From an uncultured Phascolarctobacterium sp. (lineage in GTDB: Bacteria; Bacillota; Negativicutes; Acidaminococcales; Acidaminococcaceae), in NCBI GenBank assembly GCA_947589605.1, contig CANQBR010000008.1, positions 1 to 52,053 on the forward strand: 52,053 nt of DNA, written 5' to 3'. The notes under the pieces were generated by a model that worked only from the letters and a program-made list of their open reading frames with translations, ran no database searches and was not told where the DNA came from. This document shows positions 18,262 to 25,334 of this stretch, piece after piece (position 1 is the stretch's first letter; each line of letters starts with the position of its first letter). Made by a program: the position numbers and the translations under genes.

Positions 18262-19395
18262 TTATTGAAAGTCGATCTGGCGGAACACGGTCTCGCCGTC
18301 TCTCACGGTCATTTCGGTCTTCAACAGTTCGCCGCCCTGCAGGGTCGCGCCGGCGGAATCTTTAAAGAGCACCGGCTTCTTGATGAGGCGGTGCACGGCG
18401 ATATCGGCGCAGGTGCCCAAGCACAGGCTGCCCAGCTCCCGCTCTTGGCCCAGCAGACGAGCCGGTATAGTGACGGTGCGCTCGATCACCTGCGGCAGGC
18501 TCAGCCCCAGCGACAAATATTTGGACATCACGAAGGGCAGCGAGAAGGCCACATACGGCAGATAGGCCGATTTCACCGTCAGATCGGTGCTGATCACGTC
18601 CGGCAGCAGCCCCTCGGCCAAACACTGCCGCGCCACGGCGAAATTAAAATGATTGGTGCCGTTGGCCGCGTCGAAGATCACGCCCCGCTTTTGATGGGCG
18701 AACAATTCGGGGACTACCCTTCCCTCTCTCACTGCGCTCTCGCCCTTGCCTTGGTACACGTGGACGTAGATGTCGCCGGGCCGCAGCAGGCGGGCTATCT
18801 CTTCCACCTTCACCGGCGGGTTCGTGGTATGCACCGCCACTCGGCAGCCTGCCTCTTCGGCGATGTCGATCATCGCTCGCATAGGCTCCAAGCCTCTGCC
18901 GCCCACCAATTCTATGCTCTGTCTCACTTTCAGGCCCAAAAGCTGATCGGCATATTTTTTCAAAAAGCGCAATATCTTGCCTCTTTGAAAGAGGGCCGGG
19001 TCGTAGTTCTCGTGGCTGGCGGTGGTCACCATGCCGGTGGGGCACACGTTGAGAAAGGCTTTCACTCTCAAACGGCTGCAAGCGGTAAAACTGCGGAAAG
19101 CTTCGTAGTTGGCGGTGCCGGTGGTGCCCGGGTCTACCACCGTGGTGACGCCGGTGGGAAAGCACATGGTCTCGCCGTGCAGGCCCAGGTCCGTCACCAT
19201 GGCTCCCAAGTGGCAGTGATAGTCGATGAGGCCGGGGGTCACGATGCAGCCGGCGGCGTCTACGGTCTGGGCAGCCGTCGCTCCTTCTGCCGCTGTGATG
19301 AGGCCGTCTTTCACCGCCACATCCTCTATGCAGTCCACGCCTCTGTAAGGGTCTATCACCCGTCCGTTGCGGATCAAAATATCAACTTTGCTCAT
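18262..19395 (-). CDS. Amidohydrolase-superfamily metallohydrolase (dihydroorotase/EF_0837-like)
   Basis: 377 residues. It has the HxH metal motif DYHCH (H60, H62), a lysine likely to be carboxylated and to bridge two metals (K156 in GLKVRQS) and a further metal histidine (H189 in VAVHTT). This is the layout of dihydroorotases, hydantoinases and the EF_0837/AHA_3915 group. These enzymes hydrolyse cyclic amides or N-acyl groups. I chose the ATG at 19393-19395 because MSKVDILIRNG is the usual N-terminus and has GGAG upstream; the longer frame adds an unlike 22 residues. Its place in an operon with CoA-activation and lyase genes suggests that it opens or deacylates the substrate first. Confidence 0.85.
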   Translation of the reverse strand: MSKVDILIRNGRVIDPYRGVDCIEDVAVKDGLITAAEGATAAQTVDAAGCIVTPGLIDYHCHLGAMVTDLGLHGETMCFPTGVTTVVDPGTTGTANYEAFRSFTACSRLRVKAFLNVCPTGMVTTASHENYDPALFQRGKILRFLKKYADQLLGLKVRQSIELVGGRGLEPMRAMIDIAEEAGCRVAVHTTNPPVKVEEIARLLRPGDIYVHVYQGKGESAVREGRVVPELFAHQKRGVIFDAANGTNHFNFAVARQCLAEGLLPDVISTDLTVKSAYLPYVAFSLPFVMSKYLSLGLSLPQVIERTVTIPARLLGQERELGSLCLGTCADIAVHRLIKKPVLFKDSAGATLQGGELLKTEMTVRDGETVFRQIDFQ

Positions 19396-19467
19396 AGTCT
19401 CTCCATCTCTCTTTCTATCCGCCATGAGCCCGGGCGCCAAGGCGACCGGGCCGCACATCATCGTTTC

Positions 19468-20661
19468 TCAGATGACCTTTTTGTTTTTCAGTTCTGCCAG
19501 TTCTTCGTCCTTCATGCCCAGCAGGCCCTTGTAGATCTCTTCGTTGTAAGAGCCCAGAGCCGGGCCGGCCCATTTGATGCGGCCGGGGGTCTCGGTGAGC
19601 ACCGGGCTCACTCCCGGCATCTTCACCGTGCCGAACTCTTTGCAGGGCACTTCCATGATGTCGTGACGGGCGGCATATTGAGGATCTTCGAAAATATCTT
19701 TCATGCTGTAAATGGTGCAGATGGGGCAGCCGGCCTTATCGCAGCGTTCCTTCAATTCGGCGAAGGTGTGCTCGGCGCACCACTCTGCCACGGCGCTCAT
19801 GATGGGCTTGGGATCGGCCAAACGATCCTGCGTCTTGGCATATTTAGGCAGCCACTCTTCTCTCTTGCCCATGGCATCGCACAAATGCTCGAACACCGGG
19901 TTGGTGCTGCACACGATGATCACGAAGCGCTCGTCTTTGGTGAGGAAGGTGCCGATGGGGCAGCTGCCGCCGGTAGACATGGGAGCCCGCTCCCGCACGG
20001 TGCCGAAGATATCGTATTGCGCTACCATGGCCTCCATCATGCGGAAGAGACCTTCGTACAGGCTCACGTCCACTTCCTGAGCCTTGCCTTTCAGGCAGTC
20101 TCTGTGATAGAGGCTGATCATGATGCCGATCACCAAATTGAGGCCGGCCACGTAATCGGCCAAGGGGAAGGGCGGGCTGACGGGGGGACGGTCCGGATAA
20201 CCTTGCATGTAGGTGTAGCCGCTGAAGGCCTGCAGGGCGGCGCCCAAACCGGCCAGTTTGGCATTGGGGCCGGTCTGGCCGTAGCCGGTAACGTGGCCCA
20301 CGATGATATCGGGGTTGGCTTGGCGCAGCACATCGATGCCCAAGCCCCACTTATCCAAAGTGCCGGTGCGGAAATTTTCCACGATCACGTCGCTTTTGGC
20401 CACCAGGTCCAAAAATATTTTCTTTCCTTCTTCATAGTGGAAGTCCAGAGTGATGGTCTTTTTGTTGCGGCCCATAGACGGCCAGCGGATGCTCACGCCG
20501 TCCTTCAAGGGGCCCATGGCCCTGAAGGTGTCGCCCCGGCCGGGCATTTCCACTTTGATGACCTCGGCGCCGAAGTCGGCCAAAAGGCCGGCGCCCCAGG
20601 GACCGGCGATAACGGTGGAGATATCCAGCACTCTTATTCCGGCCAACGCTTCTTTTTGCAT
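19468..20661 (-). CDS. Class III (CaiB/BaiF family) CoA-transferase
   Basis: 397 residues, a normal length for the family. The N-terminal Rossmann part reads RVLDISTVIAGPWGAGLLADFGAEVIKVE, shortened here as LDISTVIAGPW (12-22) and GAEVIKVE (31-38). The likely catalytic aspartate is D169 in LADYVAG, at the position known for formyl-CoA transferase. Such enzymes move CoA between carboxylic acids. It is the first gene of the operon, with AAGGAGG before the start, followed 72 bases later by the amidohydrolase. The acid activated is unknown; the downstream lyase suggests a branched hydroxy-dicarboxylate. Confidence 0.9.
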   Translation of the reverse strand: MQKEALAGIRVLDISTVIAGPWGAGLLADFGAEVIKVEMPGRGDTFRAMGPLKDGVSIRWPSMGRNKKTITLDFHYEEGKKIFLDLVAKSDVIVENFRTGTLDKWGLGIDVLRQANPDIIVGHVTGYGQTGPNAKLAGLGAALQAFSGYTYMQGYPDRPPVSPPFPLADYVAGLNLVIGIMISLYHRDCLKGKAQEVDVSLYEGLFRMMEAMVAQYDIFGTVRERAPMSTGGSCPIGTFLTKDERFVIIVCSTNPVFEHLCDAMGKREEWLPKYAKTQDRLADPKPIMSAVAEWCAEHTFAELKERCDKAGCPICTIYSMKDIFEDPQYAARHDIMEVPCKEFGTVKMPGVSPVLTETPGRIKWAGPALGSYNEEIYKGLLGMKDEELAELKNKKVI

Positions 20662-21076
20662 AGTTTCTTCCTCCTTTTTTCAGGGACTGTTGCAGACGGC
20701 TTCTCTTCCCCGCCCCTCTTCGGGCAGGGCCCCGTCCTCTTTTGTTCGCAGTATAGCACCGTTGTCGGCAAATATAAAGCACATAAAATTTGAATCAGGC
20801 AATTTCCGATTGCCGCAAAAAGTAAAAGAAAGAGACTTGTCCGCAGTTCCTGCTCGGACGAGCCTCGTTTATTTTTACGCGGAAAAATTTTTCTGTTTAC
20901 AACGTCCCTTCGCCGCTTCTTTCTATATATAAGAAATACCCACATCGAACTCCATCCCGGGCATGTATATCGCCGGTCACTGAGCCTGTCCCGGGCTTCC
21001 TCATCTTGATCATATAAATCAGCTGAGCGTACAAGAGGAAGGAAGTGCCCGGCGCTGCAGGGCGCCCTAACGCTTC

Positions 21077-21122
21077 CTTCCCCTTGCACATCTCACTGAT
21101 CGTATCAGTTGTGCTGGGGAAG
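21077..21122. repeat. 46-nt palindromic dispersed repeat, unit 2
   Basis: Outer arms CTTCCCC (21077-21083) and GGGGAAG (21116-21122), inner GCACA/TGTGC and CTGAT/ATCAG pairs. Almost identical to the unit at 245-290. Confidence 0.75.
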
Positions 21123-21182
21123 CCCGGCCTCGTGAACATCCAAATGATTTAGATGACACTGTCGAGGAAGCGTTCGTTCCCC

Positions 21183-21293
21183 CAACTCCTCACTCCACAC
21201 TCCACACTAACAGCAGTGCGTCGCACACTTCGACAAGCTCAGTGTACGACGCACTTCTCAACTCCACACTCCACACTCCAAACTCCAAACTCA
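21183..21293. repeat. Two heptamer arrays with a shared spacer
   Basis: Runs of CTCCACA/CTCCAAA units at 21183-21209 and 21259-21293, separated by a piece with TTCGACAAGCTCAGTG and GTACGACGCACTTCTCAACT. The second part also occurs at about 307-328. Confidence 0.65.
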
Positions 21294-21366
21294 ATAAGGG
21301 CCGCAAGGCAGGGGCAAGGGGACGCAAATGTGCGTCCCCGGTCATTTTGTTTTTTGTTCGATCTTT

Positions 21367-22281
21367 TCAGTCCCAATACTGCTCCACCTTCGCCGCTGCT
21401 GCTTGAGGAGAGAGATGAAAATGCCGCACAAGTTTTTGTGCTATGGCGTCTTTTCCCAAAGAAAGTTCCGCCATCGCTGCTACCATGGCAGAGATGCCTT
21501 TTTCTCTTTCCTCGTTTCTGCCTTCGGCTCTGCCTTTCTTCATGCCTTCGGCTCTCCCTTCGGCTCTGCCCTCTTCTAAAGCATCCTTTCTGACATTGTA
21601 CTCGTGGATCTCTCTTACTTTCTTTTCATCGAACAATACTACCATCATATCCTCTACCTCCCTCCGCCGTGACGCCAAAAAAACGGGCAGCACTCCTTCT
21701 TCGATACAGCGGTCGATGATCCTCTTTACAGTTTCCACTGTAGGTCCGCCTTTGCGCCGTTCTTCGTCGGCGATCTTGCAAAAGCGCACGTATTGGTTCA
21801 CGATGTCGCTTTTATCGGCGGCATCTCCCCGCAGCACTTTGACTGTCAATTCCGCGAATTCGTCCCCTCCGCAAAGATCCGAGAGCCGCAACCTGTCGGG
21901 CACGTCCCCCTTTCCTGTGTAAATAACATACAGCTCCATCTTGGGGAAGCTGTACGCCTTAGCGGCGTGCAGGCTCCATAGCTTTTCATCGCTGTAGGCC
22001 TTGTATGTGGCTGCCATATAAAACAGCATGCGCATGGGAAGATTCGGGGAAAAAGTCGACTGGGCTTCCACCAAAATGATCAGCCTGTCTTTCACCAAAA
22101 AGCCTAGGTCGTTGTAGATGTCGTCGACCAAGACGTTGGTCAGCGTGATCACTTCGATGTCTTTTTCTTCGACGCCTTCGTCTTCTGCGTGCAACGACTT
22201 ATAGAGCTGCAATGTGTACTGCGGGTCTTGAAAAAGATAAGTGAAAACGCTGTCTTTTACGGTCCTTTTCATGTGGGGCAT
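21367..22281 (-). CDS. Rpn-family nuclease/transposase-like protein (PD-(D/E)XK)
   Basis: 304 residues. A PD-(D/E)XK nuclease core is suggested by D58 in YNDLG and the E-x-Q motif VEAQS (71-75), the usual form in RpnA-type (recombination-promoting nuclease, formerly transposase_31) proteins. Near 235-262 there is a low-complexity run of EGRAEG units with KKGRAEG, also typical of this family. A short alpha-helical end follows. Rpn proteins act as DNA endonucleases and are often found in variable, repeat-rich genome regions, as here. Start has GGAGGAG upstream. A stand-alone gene with its own promoter. Confidence 0.82.
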   Translation of the reverse strand: MPHMKRTVKDSVFTYLFQDPQYTLQLYKSLHAEDEGVEEKDIEVITLTNVLVDDIYNDLGFLVKDRLIILVEAQSTFSPNLPMRMLFYMAATYKAYSDEKLWSLHAAKAYSFPKMELYVIYTGKGDVPDRLRLSDLCGGDEFAELTVKVLRGDAADKSDIVNQYVRFCKIADEERRKGGPTVETVKRIIDRCIEEGVLPVFLASRRREVEDMMVVLFDEKKVREIHEYNVRKDALEEGRAEGRAEGMKKGRAEGRNEEREKGISAMVAAMAELSLGKDAIAQKLVRHFHLSPQAAAAKVEQYWD

Positions 22282-22317
22282 CGGGTCTCCTCCTTTTGTT
22301 TTTTTATTTTGTTCACC

Positions 22318-22371
22318 TTGCCCCTGATGTGACCGTACTTTTATTATACATTTTCAGGGGCAAAATGAGAA
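22318..22371 (-). promoter_or_regulatory. Promoter of the Rpn-type gene with flanking inverted repeat
   Basis: On the minus strand, TATAAT (22343-22348) lies 17 bases after TTCTCA. A perfect 10-bp inverted repeat, TTGCCCCTGA and TCAGGGGCAA (22318-22327 and 22354-22363), surrounds the -10 box. It could be an operator; the arms are too close for a normal invertible promoter. Confidence 0.55.
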
Positions 22372-22465
22372 GAAAAACTTGCTGTGTTATGCTGTATCGG
22401 GAGACGAGCACGCCGCCCGAGGGGTCGCCGGGCATGTAGCGCCCGCCCGTTGAGCTTGTCCCGGG

Positions 22466-22511
22466 CTTCCCCAGCACAGTCGGACAAATCAGCTGTGCCT
22501 TCAAGGGGAAG
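22466..22511. repeat. 46-nt palindromic dispersed repeat, unit 3
   Basis: Arms CTTCCCC/GGGGAAG with an inner GCACAG/CTGTGC pair on the minus strand. Exactly 46 bases; inverted relative to units 1 and 2. Confidence 0.7.
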
Positions 22512-22612
22512 GAAACGTTAGGGCGCGGATGAAAGGCTCTGCTGCGCCGGGCATATAGCGCCCGCCCGCTGAGCTTGTCGAAGCGTTAGGGCGCGAATGA
22601 AAGACTCTGTTG

Positions 22613-22645
22613 CGCCGGGCATTTCGACAAGCTCAATGACCGGCG
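22613..22645 (-). repeat. REP-like hairpin repeat (33 nt)
   Basis: Reads on the minus strand as CGCCGG-T-CATT, an 11-base loop with GAGCTTGTCGA, then AATG-C-CCGGCG: a perfect GC-rich hairpin. Identical in core to those at 51591-51623 and 52004-52036. The flanks (ATGAAAGACTCTGTTGCG) also match the last copy. Confidence 0.75.
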
Positions 22646-22667
22646 ATATACATGAGGAGCGCCCACC

Positions 22668-22700
22668 CAACTCCTCACTCCACACTCCAAACTCCACACT
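22668..22700. repeat. Heptamer array next to ncRNA copy B
   Basis: CTCCACA/CTCCAAA-type 7-base units lying directly downstream of the ncRNA terminator (minus strand). Confidence 0.65.
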
Positions 22701-22703
22701 AAT

Positions 22704-22870
22704 AAAAAAGCCTTCGCCTAACGGCGAAGGACGTGCCCACTTCGGTCCGACTGTTTTATATCCCGCTGTCGGTCGGCGGCTAGATCACTACTGTATTCGT
22801 TTGTCCGCAGATAACAGGGGCTGACCCTTGCGGTGCCGCCGCTCCCATCATGAGGTAGGCGGCTCAAAAC
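22704..22870 (-). ncRNA. Structured ncRNA family, copy B (complete, about 167 nt)
   Basis: The complete copy on the minus strand, from a start about 7 bases after the -10 box to a terminator (CCTTCGCC/GGCGAAGG, 22711-22730, then six Ts). Predicted by eye: hairpin 1 GCCGCC/GGCGGC; hairpin 2 CCGCA/TGCGG with inner AGGG/CCCT; then CCGC, CCGAC, GCGG, GTCGG, which would pair 1-3 and 2-4 as an H-type pseudoknot. Base changes in copies A and C keep these pairs. Highly conserved single-stranded parts include ATAnAAAACA and CAGTCGGACCGAAG. Not a tRNA, tmRNA or SRP RNA, and I do not recognise a riboswitch. Confidence 0.85.
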
Positions 22871-22876
22871 ACCTTT

Positions 22877-22905
22877 ATTGTAACAAGGTCGAAAGATAAA
22901 GTCAA
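22877..22905 (-). promoter_or_regulatory. Promoter of ncRNA copy B
   Basis: -35 TTGACT (22900-22905), 17-base spacer, -10 TACAAT (22877-22882), reading on the minus strand. Same boxes as copies A and C while most of the spacer differs. Confidence 0.85.
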
Positions 22906-22978
22906 CGCTTTAAAATTTCTTGAAGGGTGTCAAGTAATCGTTGGCAAAATTTTACGCCGTTCTCCCAACTCCTCACTC

Positions 22979-23024
22979 CTCCCTCTTGTACTCTCAGCTG
23001 ATTTGATTGGCTGTGCTGAGGGAG
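22979..23024. repeat. 46-nt palindromic dispersed repeat, unit 4 (compensated arms)
   Basis: Same length and layout as units 1-3, but the arms read CTCCCTC and GAGGGAG, so both sides of the stem have changed together. Inner CAGC/GCTG pair. Confidence 0.65.
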
Positions 23025-23091
23025 CCCGGCCCTTGTACATCCAAATAATTTAGATGACTCTGCTGGGGAAGCCCGGCAAACTCCCCCACGC

Positions 23092-23118
23092 AAAAAGCGG
23101 CAAGCATGCGCTTGCCGC
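23092..23118 (-). terminator. Terminator of the tig-clpPX-lon-engB cluster
   Basis: Perfect stem GCGGCAAGC/GCTTGCCGC (23097-23118) with a 4-base loop, followed on the minus strand by five Ts. It ends transcription after the C_GCAxxG_C_C gene and can also work on the other strand. Confidence 0.85.
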
Positions 23119-23150
23119 TTTGTTTGCCTTGCTTTAAATTTTTGCGGAGC

Positions 23151-23591
23151 CTATTTCAGCAGCCCCTTTTCTTCCAAATATTCCGCCAAGCACTTGGCTA
23201 TTTTGTTGGTCAATTTCAAACAGTTCTTCAAATGCTCTCTGGTGTTGAATTCATAAGGCATAAGATCGCCGCATTTGGTGGACCCGAACTCCGCCGCGAA
23301 GCGGTCGTGGAATTCTTTGGAGAAAGGATAGATCTCTTTCAGCGGTTTTTCTTCGGGCCTATCCCGCCCCACCAAAGTGCTGATCACCATGATGCAGCCC
23401 GCCATAGCCCCGCACAAGTCGCGGGCGTGGCCCATGCCGCCGCCGAAGCCCGCGCACAGCCGAAAGGCCCTATCGTCGATAGGCACCCCTGCCTCTTGGC
23501 GGAAAGTTTCTACGATGGCCTCGCAGCAATTGTAGCCGCTCTTGAAATAATTGCCGGCGGCCATGCCCAGTCGTTCGCTTCTTTCACTCAT
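23151..23591 (-). CDS. C_GCAxxG_C_C family protein
   Basis: 146 residues. It holds the family signature: a CC pair (NCCEAI), then CAGFGGGMG, then CGAMAGC, and a late cysteine (KCGD, NCLKL). This cysteine-rich, soluble, mostly helical family is thought to be redox-active or metal-binding; no reaction is established. It starts 19 bases after the AbrB-type gene with AGAGGAGG before the ATG and ends before a strong terminator, so it is the last gene of the minus-strand run. Confidence 0.85.
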   Translation of the reverse strand: MSERSERLGMAAGNYFKSGYNCCEAIVETFRQEAGVPIDDRAFRLCAGFGGGMGHARDLCGAMAGCIMVISTLVGRDRPEEKPLKEIYPFSKEFHDRFAAEFGSTKCGDLMPYEFNTREHLKNCLKLTNKIAKCLAEYLEEKGLLK

Positions 23592-23610
23592 AGTTCGTGC
23601 CTCCTCTGCA

Positions 23611-24654
23611 TTATAAGTTCCTGTATTTGCTCCTTAAGGCCCAGCGCAGCGCCGAAGGCCCCAGGAAGTTCACGATCAAGAGCCGCACCAATTGATAAGT
23701 TAGGATGATGGACACATCTTCCTTCATGCTCATGCCCGCCAAAGCCATCTCTGCCGTGCCCCCGGGGGCCATGGCCAAAAAGGCGGTGATGAGAGTGAAG
23801 CCGTAGCGCTGTGAAAGGAGATGGGCCATGCCCACGCTGATGGCGATGAGGGCGGCAGTGCCCAGCACCACGCAGGGGATGGCTCTTTTGGCCTTCAGCA
23901 CCCTCTCGGCATCCAAACGCAGCCCCATGAAGAGGCCTATGCTCACCTGAGCCGGGGCCATCAGCCACGCCGGCACCGGCTGCACCCTGCCGCACACCAC
24001 GGCAAACCCTGCCGTAGCGAGGATCGTCCCCAAAAGAGTGGGAGTGGGCAGATGCAGCTTGCGGGCGAGAAAAGCGCCCAAAAGGGAAAGAGGCAAAAAG
24101 ATCAGCCAGTGATAGCCCCCCATGTTGGGCATCGCCACCGTGGAGCCGGTCACCTTGGCGTCCAAAAGATAGATCACCATGAAGGGCACGGAGAGCACCA
24201 CCCCGAAGAGGCGGATCACCTGCATCACCGTCACGATGTTGGGGTCCAGACTTTTGTCTTCTTCCACCATCAGCATGGAGAGAGTGAGGCCGCCGGGGAA
24301 CATGCCCAGCATGCAGCTGGCCAAGTCTTCGCGGATCACTTTGGCGCTGATGAAGGCGATGAGGATGCTGGCTGCGAAAATAGAGAGAGTGGCCTCCAGC
24401 ACGCCCATGCTCTGGCTCAAAAAGTTTTGCCACGTGCCCACGTCGATGTTCTCGCCGATGCCGTAGCCCGCCACCAAAAGAGCGCATTCTCTCCATTTGA
24501 AAGGCCACGTCACTTGGGCTTTGGCGGCAAAAGTTTTACACAACAGGCCGCAGATCATCCCCGCCAGCAAAAAGGGGATGGGCAGGCGCAGCGACACCAA
24601 GAGGCTGCCCAAACATAAGGCAGCGACGAAAAGCAAAGCTCTGTTCAAAAGCAT
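23611..24654 (-). CDS. AbrB-family integral membrane protein
   Basis: 347 residues, with about 10 hydrophobic helices in two related halves (LLAGMICGLL near 31-40; ILIAFISAKV near 97-106; a later GGTAEMALAG). This is the membrane AbrB duplication family, sometimes annotated as ammonia monooxygenase-like or regulator of aidB; despite the name it is not the DNA-binding AbrB. Function unknown, probably transport. It lies 35 bases after engB with GGGAGGGAG before the start. Confidence 0.85.
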   Translation of the reverse strand: MLLNRALLFVAALCLGSLLVSLRLPIPFLLAGMICGLLCKTFAAKAQVTWPFKWRECALLVAGYGIGENIDVGTWQNFLSQSMGVLEATLSIFAASILIAFISAKVIREDLASCMLGMFPGGLTLSMLMVEEDKSLDPNIVTVMQVIRLFGVVLSVPFMVIYLLDAKVTGSTVAMPNMGGYHWLIFLPLSLLGAFLARKLHLPTPTLLGTILATAGFAVVCGRVQPVPAWLMAPAQVSIGLFMGLRLDAERVLKAKRAIPCVVLGTAALIAISVGMAHLLSQRYGFTLITAFLAMAPGGTAEMALAGMSMKEDVSIILTYQLVRLLIVNFLGPSALRWALRSKYRNL

Positions 24655-24689
24655 CCTTCTCTCCCTCCCGGTGTCGAGTTTCGATCTCT

Positions 24690-25334
24690 TTAAGCCCGCT
24701 CTCTTTTTTCCATGCTCAGCATCAAGCGGTCGATCAATTCGCTCCTGGTGCCGTGCTGGGTGGACGAATAAGTGAGCAGCTGGTCCTCATACAGGCCCAG
24801 CAATTTTTTATACATGGCCTTTTGGGCCGAGGCCGCGCTTTTGGAGAGCTTGTCCGCTTTGGTGAGGATCAACTGCACCGGCAGCCCGCACTCCAGCAGC
24901 CAGTTGTAGCATTCTAAGTCGCTGTCCATGGGCTGGTGCCTGATATCCACCAAATGGCACACCAGGCAGATGTTCTCTCCTTCGGTGAGATAGCGGGCGA
25001 TGAAAGCGCTCCATTGATCTTTGTTGCTCTTGCCGGTGCGGGCGTAGCCGTAGCCGGGCAGGTCCACCAAATAGAAGGGACGCCTTTCGTCTATGCCTTC
25101 GTCGCTCCTTTTGGCCTCCAATTCGTAAAAATTGATGGTCTGGGTCTTGCCGGGAGTGGCGCTCACTTTGGCCAGGCCTTTTTGCCGGCACAGGCTGTTG
25201 ATCAACGATGATTTGCCCACATTGCTGCGGCCGATGAAAGCGGCTTCCAAAAGCGGCGGCTGGGGATATTGAGCGGCCCGCACCGCCGAGGTGATGAATT
25301 TGGCTCTGATGATATCCCAATTACCCTTGGTCAT
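24690..25334 (-). CDS. engB: Ribosome biogenesis GTPase YsxC/EngB
   Basis: 214 residues. GTPase boxes: G1 GRSNVGKS (35-42), G2 [11 protein letters not shown] (60-70), G3 DLPGYGYA (91-98), G4 TKAD. EngB is an essential GTPase of large-subunit assembly. The start at 25332-25334 has GGAGGG 5 bases upstream and overlaps the lon stop by 14 bases. The lon-engB pair is a common arrangement in Firmicutes. Confidence 0.96.
   Translation of the reverse strand: MTKGNWDIIRAKFITSAVRAAQYPQPPLLEAAFIGRSNVGKSSLINSLCRQKGLAKVSATPGKTQTINFYELEAKRSDEGIDERRPFYLVDLPGYGYARTGKSNKDQWSAFIARYLTEGENICLVCHLVDIRHQPMDSDLECYNWLLECGLPVQLILTKADKLSKSAASAQKAMYKKLLGLYEDQLLTYSSTQHGTRSELIDRLMLSMEKRERA

Larger units (their letters stand above)
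20662..21366. other. Gene-free, repeat-rich intergenic region
   Basis: About 700 bases without a supportable gene. It holds a possible promoter for the CoA-transferase operon (-10 TATACT on the minus strand at 20750-20755, with no good -35, as expected for an activator-dependent promoter), a hairpin near 20840-20870 (CTTGTCCG/CGGACGAG), degraded REP-like and 46-nt palindromic repeats, heptamer arrays, and a GGGGACGCA/TGCGTCCCC hairpin (about 21317-21341) followed on the plus strand by a T-rich stretch. Confidence 0.6.
22372..22703. other. Repeat-rich spacer downstream of ncRNA copy B
   Basis: No gene. It holds variants of the REP-like repeat (GAGCTTGTC core) at about 22440-22460 and 22550-22590, the 46-nt palindrome at 22466-22511, the full REP-like hairpin at 22613-22645 and a heptamer array at 22668-22700. 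On the minus strand, the order ncRNA, heptamer array, REP-like hairpin is the same as next to copy C. Confidence 0.65.

Noticed and set aside
18220-20793. Very long open frame on the plus strand opposite the catabolic operon
   Set aside because: It lies antisense to two well-supported enzymes, is rich in H, A and G as expected of a shadow frame of GC-rich DNA, and has no family features. The same holds for the long frames at 16658-18268, 31600-33177, 38149-39549 and 40338-41444.
21183-21293. Possible CRISPR array
   Set aside because: Repeats are only 7 nt, without unique spacers of constant length, and no cas genes are nearby.
22318-22363. Phase-variable invertible promoter
   Set aside because: Arms of 10 bp with only 26 bases between them are too close for a normal inverton, the -35 lies outside, and no recombinase is nearby.
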